Source: Yinghuangia soli
GTDB taxonomy: Bacteria; Actinomycetota; Actinomycetes; Streptomycetales; Streptomycetaceae
Direction of reading: 5' to 3'
DNA: 48,528 nt
Assembly (NCBI RefSeq): GCF_021502675.1
Contig: NZ_JAKFHA010000001.1
Location: forward strand, 348,317-396,844
Shown here: positions 23,211-31,955 of the stretch, piece by piece
Layout: each line of letters begins with the position of its first letter
Numbering within the stretch: the stretch's first letter is position 1
Program-made: the position numbers and the translations under genes
The notes under the pieces: generated by a model
What the model was told of the DNA's origin: nothing
What the model saw: only the letters and a program-made list of their open reading frames with translations
Databases searched by the model: none

Positions 23211-24963
23211 ATGAGCCACTCCCAACTGCCCCTCACTCCTGAGTACGTACGCGCCCGGACGCATTCAGGCACGCATGAACACCACCTTCCGAAGCCGGAG
23301 TTGCAGTTCGCCTTCGCCGGGCGGGCCTCCACCGAGGACAACCAGGATCCGGAGTCCTCACGCTCCTGGCAGCTTGGTCGTGCCAAGGCCCTCGTGGGAC
23401 CGGTCGGCGGGGTGATCGTCGCCGAGTACTTCAACGTCGGCCAGACCCGCGCCCTGCCCTGGCCGCGCCGCCCGCGGTCCGCGGCGTTGCTCGACGAACT
23501 GCGCAACTCCGCCCGTGGTTTCGATGCGGTGGTGGTCGGGGAGCCGCAGCGCGCGTTCTACGGTGCGCAGTTCGCCAACACCTCCCGCTGTTCGAGCACT
23601 ACGGCGTGGCGCTGTGGGTGCCGGAGATCGGCGGGCGATCGACGGGGCCAACGAGGCCCACGATCTGATCATGAACATGTACGGCGGGTTTCCAAGGCGG
23701 CGCGCAACCGCGTCCGCATCCGGGTCCGCGCAGACCAGGATCGAGGGACGGTTGCTCAGCGGACGGCCACCGTACGGGTACATGCTCATCGACCTCGGCC
23801 CGCACTCCAACCCGGCCAAGGCCCCCGACGGCCGACGCCTGCACGGCCTCGCCGTCGACCCCCACACCGGCCGGGTCGTCCAGTGGATCTATCGCGAGTA
23901 CCTGGCTGGCCGCGGCCTGTACGCCATCGCCGAGGGCCTTACCCGCGACGGCATCCCGTGCCCGTCCGCCTACGACCCCGGCCGCAACCCGCACCGCACC
24001 AGCAACGCCTGGTCCAAGGGCGCCGTCCGCGGCATCCTCACTAACCCCCGCTACACCGGCCACCAGGCCTGGAACAAACAGCGCAAGGACGAGGTCCTCC
24101 TCGACGTCGACGAGGTCACCCTCGGGCACACCAACAAGCTCCGCTGGAACACCCCCGACCAGTGGATCTGGTCCGCCGCACCCGCCCACGAACCGCTGGT
24201 GTCGATGGAGGACTTCGACACCGTCCAGTCCGTCATGGCGGCCGGCGGGCGCGCCCGCACCACGCGTGACCGGGCCCGCACCGTCCACCCCTACGCGCTC
24301 AAGAGCCGCCTCCGCTGCGGGATCTGCACCCGCAAGATGCAGGGCAACTGGACGAACGACCAGGCGTACTACCCCTGCCGCTACCCCGAGGAATACGCCC
24401 TCGCCAACACGATCCACCACCCCCGCAACGTCCTGCTCCGCGAAGCCGTCCTCCTGCCCCCGCTGGATGCCTGGATCGCCCGGGTCTTCTCACCCGCACG
24501 CATCCGCGAAACCGTCGGCGCCCTCGCCGCGCACCAAGCCCCCGAGGCCCTCGCCGCGCAGACCGCCGCCACGCAGGCCCTGCTCGCCGACTGCGATCGC
24601 AAGCTCGACCGCTACCGCGCCGCCCTCGACACCGACAGCACGCCCGCCGCCAGCATCGGCACCGGATCGCCGAGACCGAAGCCGTCCGCGCCCAGGCCCA
24701 GCACCGCCTGCGCGCCCTCACCACCAAACGGCGGTTCACCCCTGCGGATCCGCCAGATCATCGAGGAACTCGGCGATATGACCACCGCGCTGGTGCGCGC
24801 CGAGCCCGCCGAGAAGGCCCCCGTCTACGCCGGCTTCGGGCTACGCCTCACATATCTTCCAGAACGCAAAGAAGTGCAGATCAGGAGTGATCCTGAACTG
24901 CACTTCATAGGTCAAGAAGTGTCCGAGGGGGGACTTGAACCCCCATGCCCTTGCGGGCACTAG
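23211..24963 (+). pseudogene. Large serine recombinase, multiply frameshifted
   Basis: The translated pieces in three frames together make a Streptomyces-type large serine recombinase. The N-terminal catalytic part has FAFAGRASTEDNQDP with the nucleophile S40 and continues to GFDAVVVGEPQRAFYGAQFANT. PLFEHYGVALWVPEIGG, IDGANEAHDLIMNMYGG and SKAARNRVRIRVR then each lie in a different frame, with changes near 23583, 23637, 23690 and 23730. The long recombinase domain (GRPPYGYM, RYTGHQAWNKQRKDEV) and the zinc-ribbon LRCGICTRKMQG follow in one frame. Two further changes occur near 24660 and 24745. At least six lesions within 1.2 kb mean it is dead unless the reads are poor here. Its frame runs into the adjacent tRNA gene (GGLEPPCPCGH). 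The start shown is the ATG at 23211; 23515 is only an internal frame. Confidence 0.85.
24919..24937. repeat. Proximal attachment-site repeat inside tRNA-Leu
   Basis: The 19 bases GTGTCCGAGGGGGGACTTG cover the T-arm 3' half and acceptor 3' strand of the tRNA. They match the repeat at 11157-11174 except for one extra G. This copy keeps the tRNA intact, the usual outcome when an element brings its own tRNA tail. Confidence 0.72.
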
Positions 24964-25003
24964 CACCTCAAGCTAGCGCGTCTGCCTATTCCGCCACCCG
25001 GAC
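24920..25003 (-). tRNA. tRNA-Leu (anticodon GAG)
   Basis: An 84-nt class II tRNA folds completely by eye. The acceptor GTCCGGG pairs with CTCGGAC (one G-T). The anticodon stem CTAGC/GCTAG closes the loop TTGAGGT, giving anticodon GAG for CUC and CUU codons. The long variable arm is TGCCC/GGGCA with loop GCAA. The T-arm is GGGGG, TTCAAGT, CCCCC. The discriminator is A and no CCA is encoded. Its 3' end is the insertion site of the neighbouring island, and the recombinase relic's frame overlaps it. Confidence 0.96.
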
Positions 25004-25248
25004 TGGACTGCGGCCTGGGGCCGCGCGTCTTGGGTCAACGATACCAAGGTTCGGGGGTGACCTGCGACGCGGTATCGGAGGTGAGGTCTGCGGGTGACGA
25101 CTTGGGAGGGGGTGGGGTGGATTTGGGGGTGGTGGGTGGTGATGGTTGGGGGTTTGGGGCTGGGGGGGGTTGGGGCTGTGGGGGGGCTTGGGGCTGTGGG
25201 GGGAATTTGGGGCTGTGGGGGGTGTGGGGCTGGTGGGGGTGGGGATGG
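25004..25248. other. G-tract-rich intergenic segment
   Basis: From about 25100 to 25240 the plus strand is an irregular array of GGGG to GGGGGGG runs separated by T, CT and TTT, with a loose unit of TTGGGGCTGTGGGG. It lies beyond the terminator of the LGFP gene. The plus strand could form G-quadruplexes. Frames reading through it give only glycine- and tryptophan-rich strings, so no gene is called. Confidence 0.6.
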
Positions 25249-25280
25249 CGAAGGGCCCGGTGGGGTGGCCGGGCCCTTCG
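25249..25280 (-). terminator. Terminator of first LGFP gene
   Basis: A perfect 12-bp stem, CGAAGGGCCCGG with CCGGGCCCTTCG and an 8-base loop, begins 9 bases past the TGA of the LGFP gene. No T tract follows. The same hairpin core occurs after the second paralogue, showing it was duplicated with the gene. Confidence 0.8.
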
Positions 25281-25288
25281 GGGTGGGG

Positions 25289-28200
25289 TCAGTAGGTTTT
25301 GCCGTTGTAGCACTTGGCGACGGTCTGGCCGGTGGCTGCGGACCAGGTGAGTGTGCCGTTGGCGAAGTACTGGGTGCGGGTTCCTGGGGTGCTGCCGTCG
25401 TACTCGCGGGTGTTGGGGAGGCCGAGGCAGCTGTTGTGGGTGCCGATGGACTGGTACTTGGCCCAGATGCCGCCGTGGATGGGGATTGTGTCCGTCTTCG
25501 AGGAGGCGGCGTAGTCGGTGTACGCGGCGCCGCGCTCGTAGAGGACGTATTGGGCCTGGCCGCCCGGGGTGGTCAGGACGTCGGTGGTTGCGACACCCAT
25601 GTTCGTTGGGGAGAAGACCTGGTTGAACGCGTGCGGCATCATGTGGGCGCCGGCGCTGGGGCCCCACGTGATGACGCCGCCTTCGAAGCGCTGGATGACT
25701 CCGCCGTTGACGGGCATCTCTTCCCAGGTCGAGAAGCCCAGCCAGCCGGAATCCCAGCCTTGGGTGGCCCACTTTTCGCCGACGGCGCCGCGGATGATCT
25801 GGGCGTCCGTCTGCGGGCTCCAGAAGATCGCGCCGTTCTGGAAGACCTGGTAGCTGCCGCGGCCGCTGCCGGCGGGCATTTCGTCGGTGAGCGGGAAGCC
25901 CAGCCAGAAGCCGTTGTGCATGCTGCCCTGCCAGCGGGAGCCGATGGCGCCGTGGACCTCGTGGACGCCGGTTTCCGGGCTCCAGACGAGGAGGCCGCGC
26001 TGGAAGCTGCTGTACCGGCCGCCCGCCGCGGTGCCCGCATAGGCGCGCTCGTAGTCTTCCGGGTAGCCGAGGAAGCCGGTGGGGCCGCCGAGCTGGAGCC
26101 AGCGCGTGCGGATGCCGCCGTGGACCTCGCCGACGCCGCTCTTGGGGCTCCAGTAGATCGAGCCCCGCTCGAATTCGGAGACGCGGCCGATGCCGTCGCC
26201 GACCGGCAGTTCGTCGGTCGTCGGCAGGCCCAGGAAGCCCGTCGGGCCGCCCAGCTCCTGCCAGCGTGCGTAGATGCCGCCGAAGACGAAGGTCGTGGCG
26301 CCGTTCGGTGTGCTGAGGATGGCGCCGTTCTGGAAGCGCTGCATCTGCCGGCCGCCGACGGCTTGCGGGAAGTCGACGGGGTAGCCGAGCCACTGTTTGA
26401 GGGAGTCCCAGCGGGTGCCGATCGCGCCGGAGACCGGGAACGCCTGGCCGGTGTCGCAGGACGATGCGTAGAGGCGTACGAGGGCGAACGTCTGCAGGCA
26501 GCCGGCACCGGACGGGTCTTTGACCGTGTCGCTGGTCGGGTAACCGAATTTTGCCGCGGGATTGCTGGTCCGACGCCATGTGCTCGATATCGTCCCGGTG
26601 AGCGTGCGGGCGCCGGTGGCGGCCGACCACACCAGGGTCTTGTTGCCGAGCGGCAATGCTCCGCCGCCGTCCGCATAGGTGGCCGCCGGTCCGGTCGGGG
26701 GGCCCAGCGGGCCGGTGATTCCGCCGAGGGCCTGGTAGGCCTGGGCCAGGGGGCCATGGATCAGGACGGTGCCGGTGCCGGCGTACGAGTAGTAGCCGAG
26801 GCCGGCGCTGAATTCCCGGACCCAGCCGGTGCCGACCAGGGTGGGGAGACCGAGCGGCGTGCCCATGACCGACGGGTCGGGGAGCAGGCTGACCGCTTTG
26901 ATGATCTCGTCCACGTACTGGATGGACGAGGTCCCGCCCGGGATCGGCGTGCCGTTCTTGTCGAGTGCCGTCACCGTGTAGACGACCGTGGTGGGCGCGA
27001 TCGGGGCCCGGAGCGTTGTCTCCAGGCCGGTGGCGGGGGCGGTCAGGACCGGTGTCAGGTGGTCCTTGTCGGGGCCTGCTGACACCCGCCAGGAGACGAG
27101 GTCGGTGGCGCCGTTCCAACTCGCGGAGATCGGGATCTTGCCCTCGTCGTACGAGGTGGATGCGCCGATGTCGACTGCGTCGAAGCCCGGGGCCGACCAC
27201 GCGGCGCGTTGCGCGCGGTCGATCTCGACGCCTGCCGGGACCTGGCTTTCGAAGACGACCTTGCCCGCGGGGGTGACCTCGGCGACCGCGCCCTTGCCGC
27301 CGAAGGTGACCAGCCGGCTCCCATTGGGGAGGATCTGGTTGCCGCCGGTCCGGACGTCGGAGAGCCCCTCTTCGGGCGCCCACTGCCAGACGAGCTTGGC
27401 GGTCTTGGCGGTCTCGTCGAGCACGTACGAGACCGAGCGGGCGGACGCGGCTGCGTCGTCGTCGAGGAAGGCCAGCCGTCCGGTGGACGGCTCACGGGAG
27501 GCGTCGATGGGTCGGCGCGGCGCGGCGTTGGTACCGGTGAATTCGAACTGGTTCCGTTCGCCGCCCAGGATCCACGTGAAAGCGGACGTGGCCTGGTCGA
27601 GCTTGTAGACCGAACCGGTGGACGAGGCGGAGAGCAGGATCTTCCCGTCGGTGTCGTACGCGGCGGCGTTCAGGCCCACGTAGTCGACATTGGCGATGAT
27701 CGGGACCTGGCTGTCGTCGAAGGGGATTTGAGCGGCACCGGCCGCAAGCGAGGACCACTGAAAGGTCGTCTTGCCGGTGGCCAGGTCGACCTCGTGGACG
27801 ACGCTTTCGAGGACCTTGGCGTCCTTGGCGCCGCCGTGCGGCGTCAAATCGACCGCGGCGAGGCGTTTCATCGTGACGAGCGCCTTGGTCCCGTCCGCAT
27901 TCGTCTGCAAGTGGGACTGGGCGAACGCCTGTTGCGGGATCTGCAACGACTTGAGTGACTGCCAATCGTTGCCCAGGATGTCCCAGTTGTAACCGGACCT
28001 GAAAGCCAGCGCGGGGCGGCCCAGATAGTTGATGACCGAAGGCGCGGAACCGTCCCCGCTGAGCGAGAGCAGTGTGCGGCCGTTGTTGTCGTGGATGAAC
28101 ATGTTCGACGGAACGGGGACGTTGCCGCCGTCCGCATTGCTGCCGAACAGCAGCCCCGGCGCGACGCCTTCGGTCACGCGAGTGGCTATCGGAGTCACCC

Positions 28201-28429
28201 AGATATGCGCTTCCGGATACTTGGGCGGCTGCGGCGGGGTGACGGCCTGGGGCAGGAACACCGGTGCGCCGGGCGAGGGCACGAACGCGGGCGCGGCAGC
28301 TGATGCTTCGACGGATCCGGTGGATGCGGGCGCTGCGGATACTGCTCCCGCCGTCCCGATGGCGACACAGGTCGAGAGGACCGCCGTCGAGCAGGCCCAG
28401 ACGAGGGCCCGTCTCATAGGTGTGGACAC
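25289..28429 (-). CDS. Exported arylsulfotransferase-like propeller with LGFP repeats (paralogue A)
   Basis: A 1046-aa exoprotein starting at GTG 28429, with GGGGAG 12 bases upstream. A signal peptide (MRRALVWACSTAVLSTCVAIG...AASA) is followed by a beta-propeller of the Arylsulfotran type: VHEVDLATGKTTFQWSSL, DYVGLNAAAYDTDG, SVYKLDQATSAFTWILGGER. The histidines expected in catalytic arylsulfotransferases of this family (D-x-x-H-x-N, and QHD-R) are replaced, with VGLN and APRRPID here. A linker with a fibronectin-like segment (SWRVSAGPDK, YTVTALDKNGTPIPGG) leads to about nine LGFP repeats of 50-55 residues (LGYP, LGLP, LGFP and variants). LGFP repeats bind the actinobacterial cell wall. The protein is probably a wall-bound, non-catalytic propeller. 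It is the downstream member of a tandem pair. Confidence 0.85.
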   Translation of the reverse strand: MSTPMRRALVWACSTAVLSTCVAIGTAGAVSAAPASTGSVEASAAAPAFVPSPGAPVFLPQAVTPPQPPKYPEAHIWVTPIATRVTEGVAPGLLFGSNADGGNVPVPSNMFIHDNNGRTLLSLSGDGSAPSVINYLGRPALAFRSGYNWDILGNDWQSLKSLQIPQQAFAQSHLQTNADGTKALVTMKRLAAVDLTPHGGAKDAKVLESVVHEVDLATGKTTFQWSSLAAGAAQIPFDDSQVPIIANVDYVGLNAAAYDTDGKILLSASSTGSVYKLDQATSAFTWILGGERNQFEFTGTNAAPRRPIDASREPSTGRLAFLDDDAAASARSVSYVLDETAKTAKLVWQWAPEEGLSDVRTGGNQILPNGSRLVTFGGKGAVAEVTPAGKVVFESQVPAGVEIDRAQRAAWSAPGFDAVDIGASTSYDEGKIPISASWNGATDLVSWRVSAGPDKDHLTPVLTAPATGLETTLRAPIAPTTVVYTVTALDKNGTPIPGGTSSIQYVDEIIKAVSLLPDPSVMGTPLGLPTLVGTGWVREFSAGLGYYSYAGTGTVLIHGPLAQAYQALGGITGPLGPPTGPAATYADGGGALPLGNKTLVWSAATGARTLTGTISSTWRRTSNPAAKFGYPTSDTVKDPSGAGCLQTFALVRLYASSCDTGQAFPVSGAIGTRWDSLKQWLGYPVDFPQAVGGRQMQRFQNGAILSTPNGATTFVFGGIYARWQELGGPTGFLGLPTTDELPVGDGIGRVSEFERGSIYWSPKSGVGEVHGGIRTRWLQLGGPTGFLGYPEDYERAYAGTAAGGRYSSFQRGLLVWSPETGVHEVHGAIGSRWQGSMHNGFWLGFPLTDEMPAGSGRGSYQVFQNGAIFWSPQTDAQIIRGAVGEKWATQGWDSGWLGFSTWEEMPVNGGVIQRFEGGVITWGPSAGAHMMPHAFNQVFSPTNMGVATTDVLTTPGGQAQYVLYERGAAYTDYAASSKTDTIPIHGGIWAKYQSIGTHNSCLGLPNTREYDGSTPGTRTQYFANGTLTWSAATGQTVAKCYNGKTY

Positions 28430-28464
28430 GATTGCGTACTACTCCCCGAAGAATGGAAAAGGCC

Positions 28465-28494
28465 ATTCAGCATCCTGCTGGTTGGCACCGTCAA
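28465..28494 (-). promoter_or_regulatory. Promoter of LGFP paralogue A
   Basis: On the minus strand TTGACG (28489-28494) is followed by an 18-base spacer and CTGAAT (28465-28470), about 36 bases before the GTG start. The same arrangement, with the same spacer, precedes the second paralogue. That conservation in otherwise diverged non-coding DNA is the main support. Confidence 0.6.
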
Positions 28495-28499
28495 GAAGG

Positions 28500-28537
28500 A
28501 ATTCCGACCGGCACGATGGCCTGACGCAGAGTCACCG
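28500..28537 (-). promoter_or_regulatory. Conserved block upstream of LGFP promoter A
   Basis: ATTCCGACCGGCACG and CTGACGCAGAGTCAC occur here and again at 31851-31887, at the same distance from the -35. Such identity just upstream of both promoters suggests a shared activator or regulator site. Confidence 0.5.
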
Positions 28538-28580
28538 GGTATTACCGAAAAGGGAATTCCGGAAGTGGGCGGAGGGCATG

Positions 28581-28612
28581 CCGAAGGGCCCGGCGCCGGC
28601 CGGGCCCTTCGG
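28581..28612 (-). terminator. Terminator of second LGFP gene
   Basis: A 14-bp stem, CCGAAGGGCCCGGC with GCCGGGCCCTTCGG around a 4-base loop, lies 18 bases beyond the stop of paralogue B. It shares the core GAAGGGCCCGG with the terminator of paralogue A. It separates the two genes, so each is probably its own transcript. Confidence 0.82.
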
Positions 28613-28630
28613 GTCGAGCATGGGTATCGC

Positions 28631-31600
28631 TCAGTAGGTCTTGCCGTTGTAGCACTTGGCGACGGTCTGGCCGGTGGCTGCGGACCAGGTGATGGTGCCG
28701 TTGGCGAACTGCTGGGAGCGGGTTCCCGGGGTGGTGCCGTCGTACTCGCCGGTGTTGGGGAGGCCGAGGCAGCTGTTGTGGGTGCCCATGGACTGGTACT
28801 TGGCCCAGATGCCCCCGTAGATGGCGATCGTGTACGTCTTCGAGGAAGAGGCGTAGTTGGTGTACGCGGCGCCCTGCTCGTAGAGGACGTATTGGGCCTG
28901 GCCGCCCGGGGCTGTCAGGACGTCCGTGGTCGGGAGGCCCATGTTCGGACGGAAGAAGGTGTGGTCGAACCACGACGGCATCATGTGGGCACCCGCGCTG
29001 GGTCCCCAGGTGATGGAACCGCCCTCGAAGCGCTGGACGACGCCGTTGGTGCCGGTGACAGGGAACTCGTCCCGGATCGGGAAGCCCAGCCAGCCGGAAT
29101 CCCAGCCCTGGGTGGCCCATTTTTCTCCGATGGCCCCGCGGATGATCGTGGCGTCCGTCTGGGGGCTCCAGAAGATGGCGCCGTTCTGGAACACCTGATA
29201 GCGGCCGCGACCGCTGCCGGCCGGCATCTCGTCGGTGAGCGGGAAGCCCAGCCAGAATCCGGAGAAGGTGGTGCCTCGCCAGCGGGCACCGATTCCGCCG
29301 TGTACTTCGTGGACGCCGGTGGCCGCGCTCCAGACGAGTTCGCCGCCCTGGAAGACGCTGGACCGGCCGCCGGCCGCGTTGCCCTCATAGGCGCGCTCGT
29401 ATTCGAACGGGTAGCCGAGGAAGCCGGTGGGGCCGCCGAGCTGGAGCCAGCGTGTGCGGATGCCGCCGTGGACTTCACCGGCGCCGGTCTTCGGGCTCCA
29501 GTAGATCGAGCCGCCCTGGAACTGGGAGACGCGGCCGATGCCGTCGCCGACCGGCAGTTCGTCGGTCGTCGGCAGGCCCAGGAAGCCGGCGGCGCCGCCT
29601 CGCTCCTGCCAGCGTGCGTAGATGGCGCCGAAGACGTACTTCGTGGTGCCGTCCGGCGAGCTGGTGATGGCGCCGTTCTGGAAGCGCTGGACCAGCGAGC
29701 CGTTGACGGCCTGGGCGCGGTCGACGGGGTAGCCGAGCCACTGCCGGATGGAGTCCCAGCGGGTGCCGATCGCGCCGGAGACGGGATAAGCACTGCCGGT
29801 GTCGCACGACTCCGCGTAGAGCCGGGCGATGGTGAAGGCCTGCAGGCAGCCCGCTCCGGCCGGGTCCTTCACGGCATCGCCGGTCGGGTAGCCGAATTCC
29901 GTCGCGGGAGCAGCGGAGGTCCGCCACGCGTTCGACATCGATCCGACGAGGGTGCGGGCTCCCGTGGCGGGCGACCACACCAGCGTCTTGTTGCCGAGCG
30001 GCAGCGCGCGGCCGCCGTCCGGGTACGAGACCATCTGCCCCGTGGGCGCTCCGAGCGGTCCGGTGGGTCCGCCGAGTGCCTTGTAAGCCTCGGCCAGCGG
30101 GCCATGCACAAGGAAGGTGCCGTAGCTCGGGTAGTTGTACCCCTGGTAGCCGAGTCCCGTGCCGAACTCGCGTACCAGACCATTGGGGACCGGTGTCGCA
30201 AGGCCGAGAGGTGTGCCCATCACCGACGGGTCGGGGAGCAGGCTCACCGCCTTGATGATGTCGTCGACGTACCGGAAGGACGAGACGCCGCCCGGGATCG
30301 GCGTGCCGTTCTTGTCGAGTGCGGTCACCGTGTAACCGACGGCGGCCGGTGGGATCGCCGCCTTGATGTCCGTCTGCAGGCTGGTGGCCGGGGCGGTGAG
30401 GACCGGCGTCAGATGGTCCTTGTCCGAGCCGGCCGACACCTGCCACGAGGCGAGGTCCGTGGCACCGTTCCAGGTCGCGTCGATCGCGATCTTGCCCTCT
30501 TGGGCGGTCGGCGAGCCGTAGATGACGGGCAGCCCGCGACCGGGGGCCGACCACTCGGCACGTTGCGCGCGTTCGATCGCGACGCCTGCCGGGACCTGGC
30601 TTTCGAAGACGACGGCACCGGCCGGCGTGACCTCTGCGACCGCGCCCTTGGCGCCGAAGGTGATCAGCCGGTTGCCGTTGGGGAGCACCTGGTTGCCGCC
30701 GGTCCGGACGTCCGACCACGCGTCCTCGGACGTCCAGTGCCAGTCGAGCTTGGCTGTCTTGGCGGTCTCGTCGAGCGTGTACGACACCGAGCGTGCGGGT
30801 GCCGACGCGTTGTCGTCGAGGAAGGCGAGGCGTCCGGTCCCGGGCTCGCGGGACGCATCGATCGGGCGGTGCGGCGTCGCGTCGGTACCGATGAAGCTGA
30901 ACTGGTTGCGCTCGCCGCCCAGGATCCAGGCGAAGCCGCCGGTGGTCCGGTCGAGCTTGTAGACCGAACCGGTCGAGGACGCGGAGACGAGGATGCCGCC
31001 GTCGGTGTCGTAGGCCGCGGCATTCAGGCCCACGTAGTCGACGTCGGCGGCGATGGGTACTCGGCTGTCGGCAAGAGGCACCTGCCCCGGGCCCGCCGAC
31101 AGGGACGACCACTCGAAGGTCGTCGTGCCGGTGGCCAAGTCGACCTCGCGGACGACGCCTTCGAGGATCTTGCCGACCTGCGGACCGCCGTAAGGCGTGA
31201 GGTCCACGGTGGCGACCCGTTTGAAGGTGACGAGCGCCTTGGTGCCGTCCTGGTTCGTACGCAAGTGGGATTCGGCGCTCGTCATGTCGGCGAACGGGAG
31301 AGTCTTGAGGGTCTTCCAGTCGTTGCCGACGATTCGCCAACTCGTCCCGACCCGGGCGGCCAATGCGGGGCGCCCGAGATAGTTGACGACGGAAAGCGCC
31401 GCCCCTTCGGCGGCCCGCGAGTCCAGCGTGCGGCCGCTGTTGTCGTGGATATACATATTGGGCGGAACCGGGATATCGCCACCGTTGGCATTACCGCCGA
31501 TCAGGAGCCCCGGCGCGACGCCGTCCGTCACACGCGTCGCGATCGGGGTCACCCACATACCCGCTTGCGGGTAGGTGGGCGGCTGCGGCGGGGTGATCGC

Positions 31601-31777
31601 CTGGGGCAGGAAGACCGGCGTACCGGATGACGGCGCAAATGCCGGTGCGGTGACGGGTGCTGCCGTCAGGCTGGTAGGTGCCGCGGCCGCGGTTCCCACT
31701 GCACCGATCGCGACGCAGGTCGACAGGACGGCAGTCGAGCAGGCCCATACGAGGGCCCGTCTCATGGGTGTGGACAT
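28631..31777 (-). CDS. Exported arylsulfotransferase-like propeller with LGFP repeats (paralogue B)
   Basis: A 1048-aa paralogue of the downstream gene, starting at ATG 31777 with GGGGGGAG at the same position relative to the start. Signal peptide, propeller (VREVDLATGTTTFEWSSL, SVYKLDRTTGGFAWILGGER), linker and LGFP array match paralogue A domain by domain. Differences are spread over the whole length, so this is an old duplication, not an assembly echo. The LGFP part is the most alike and the N-terminal 60 residues and linker the least. The propeller again has VGLN in place of the expected H-x-N, but here one histidine survives in ATPHRPID. Likely a surface protein held on the cell wall. 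Ligand or substrate unknown. Confidence 0.85.
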   Translation of the reverse strand: MSTPMRRALVWACSTAVLSTCVAIGAVGTAAAAPTSLTAAPVTAPAFAPSSGTPVFLPQAITPPQPPTYPQAGMWVTPIATRVTDGVAPGLLIGGNANGGDIPVPPNMYIHDNSGRTLDSRAAEGAALSVVNYLGRPALAARVGTSWRIVGNDWKTLKTLPFADMTSAESHLRTNQDGTKALVTFKRVATVDLTPYGGPQVGKILEGVVREVDLATGTTTFEWSSLSAGPGQVPLADSRVPIAADVDYVGLNAAAYDTDGGILVSASSTGSVYKLDRTTGGFAWILGGERNQFSFIGTDATPHRPIDASREPGTGRLAFLDDNASAPARSVSYTLDETAKTAKLDWHWTSEDAWSDVRTGGNQVLPNGNRLITFGAKGAVAEVTPAGAVVFESQVPAGVAIERAQRAEWSAPGRGLPVIYGSPTAQEGKIAIDATWNGATDLASWQVSAGSDKDHLTPVLTAPATSLQTDIKAAIPPAAVGYTVTALDKNGTPIPGGVSSFRYVDDIIKAVSLLPDPSVMGTPLGLATPVPNGLVREFGTGLGYQGYNYPSYGTFLVHGPLAEAYKALGGPTGPLGAPTGQMVSYPDGGRALPLGNKTLVWSPATGARTLVGSMSNAWRTSAAPATEFGYPTGDAVKDPAGAGCLQAFTIARLYAESCDTGSAYPVSGAIGTRWDSIRQWLGYPVDRAQAVNGSLVQRFQNGAITSSPDGTTKYVFGAIYARWQERGGAAGFLGLPTTDELPVGDGIGRVSQFQGGSIYWSPKTGAGEVHGGIRTRWLQLGGPTGFLGYPFEYERAYEGNAAGGRSSVFQGGELVWSAATGVHEVHGGIGARWRGTTFSGFWLGFPLTDEMPAGSGRGRYQVFQNGAIFWSPQTDATIIRGAIGEKWATQGWDSGWLGFPIRDEFPVTGTNGVVQRFEGGSITWGPSAGAHMMPSWFDHTFFRPNMGLPTTDVLTAPGGQAQYVLYEQGAAYTNYASSSKTYTIAIYGGIWAKYQSMGTHNSCLGLPNTGEYDGTTPGTRSQQFANGTITWSAATGQTVAKCYNGKTY

Positions 31778-31815
31778 AGTTGCGTACTACTCCCCCCGTG
31801 ACATGGAAATGCCTC

Positions 31816-31845
31816 ATTGAGCATCGCCCCGGTTGGCCTCGTCAA
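31816..31845 (-). promoter_or_regulatory. Promoter of LGFP paralogue B
   Basis: TTGACG (31840-31845), an 18-base spacer and CTCAAT (31816-31821) on the minus strand, about 39 bases before the ATG. It matches the promoter of paralogue A base for base at the -35 and in spacing, and the conserved block at 31851-31887 lies just upstream of it. Confidence 0.6.
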
Positions 31846-31955
31846 GCGAGAATTCCGACCGGCACGGTCGTCTGACGCAGAGTCACAATCCTTTGCAGGA
31901 AAGGGGTTTCCGGCCATTGGTATATCGACATGGCGAGGCTCCGCAGGAGACTCCT

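Larger units (their letters stand above)
11157..24937. mobile_element. tRNA-Leu-inserted genomic island carrying a defence operon
   Basis: The island of about 13.8 kb is bounded by the two direct repeats. It lies immediately downstream of the 3' end of an intact tRNA-Leu(GAG), with a recombinase relic next to the tRNA. Its cargo is the helicase, methylase, ATPase and nuclease genes. Part of the methylase gene (about 15.7-16.7 kb) has visibly lower G+C than the window, consistent with transfer. No replication, transfer or phage structural genes are present, and the recombinase is broken, so the island is probably fixed. The boundaries are inferred from the repeat alone; a comparison with an uninserted tRNA-Leu locus would settle them. 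Confidence 0.75.

Noticed and set aside
28565-31630. A 1021-codon frame antisense to LGFP paralogue B
   Set aside because: Low-complexity Ala/Gly/Asp/Val composition typical of a high-GC antisense shadow; the sense frame has a signal peptide, propeller and LGFP repeats.
25289-31777. The two LGFP genes as an assembly duplication
   Set aside because: Amino-acid and base differences are spread over the whole length and the flanks differ, so these are true paralogues.
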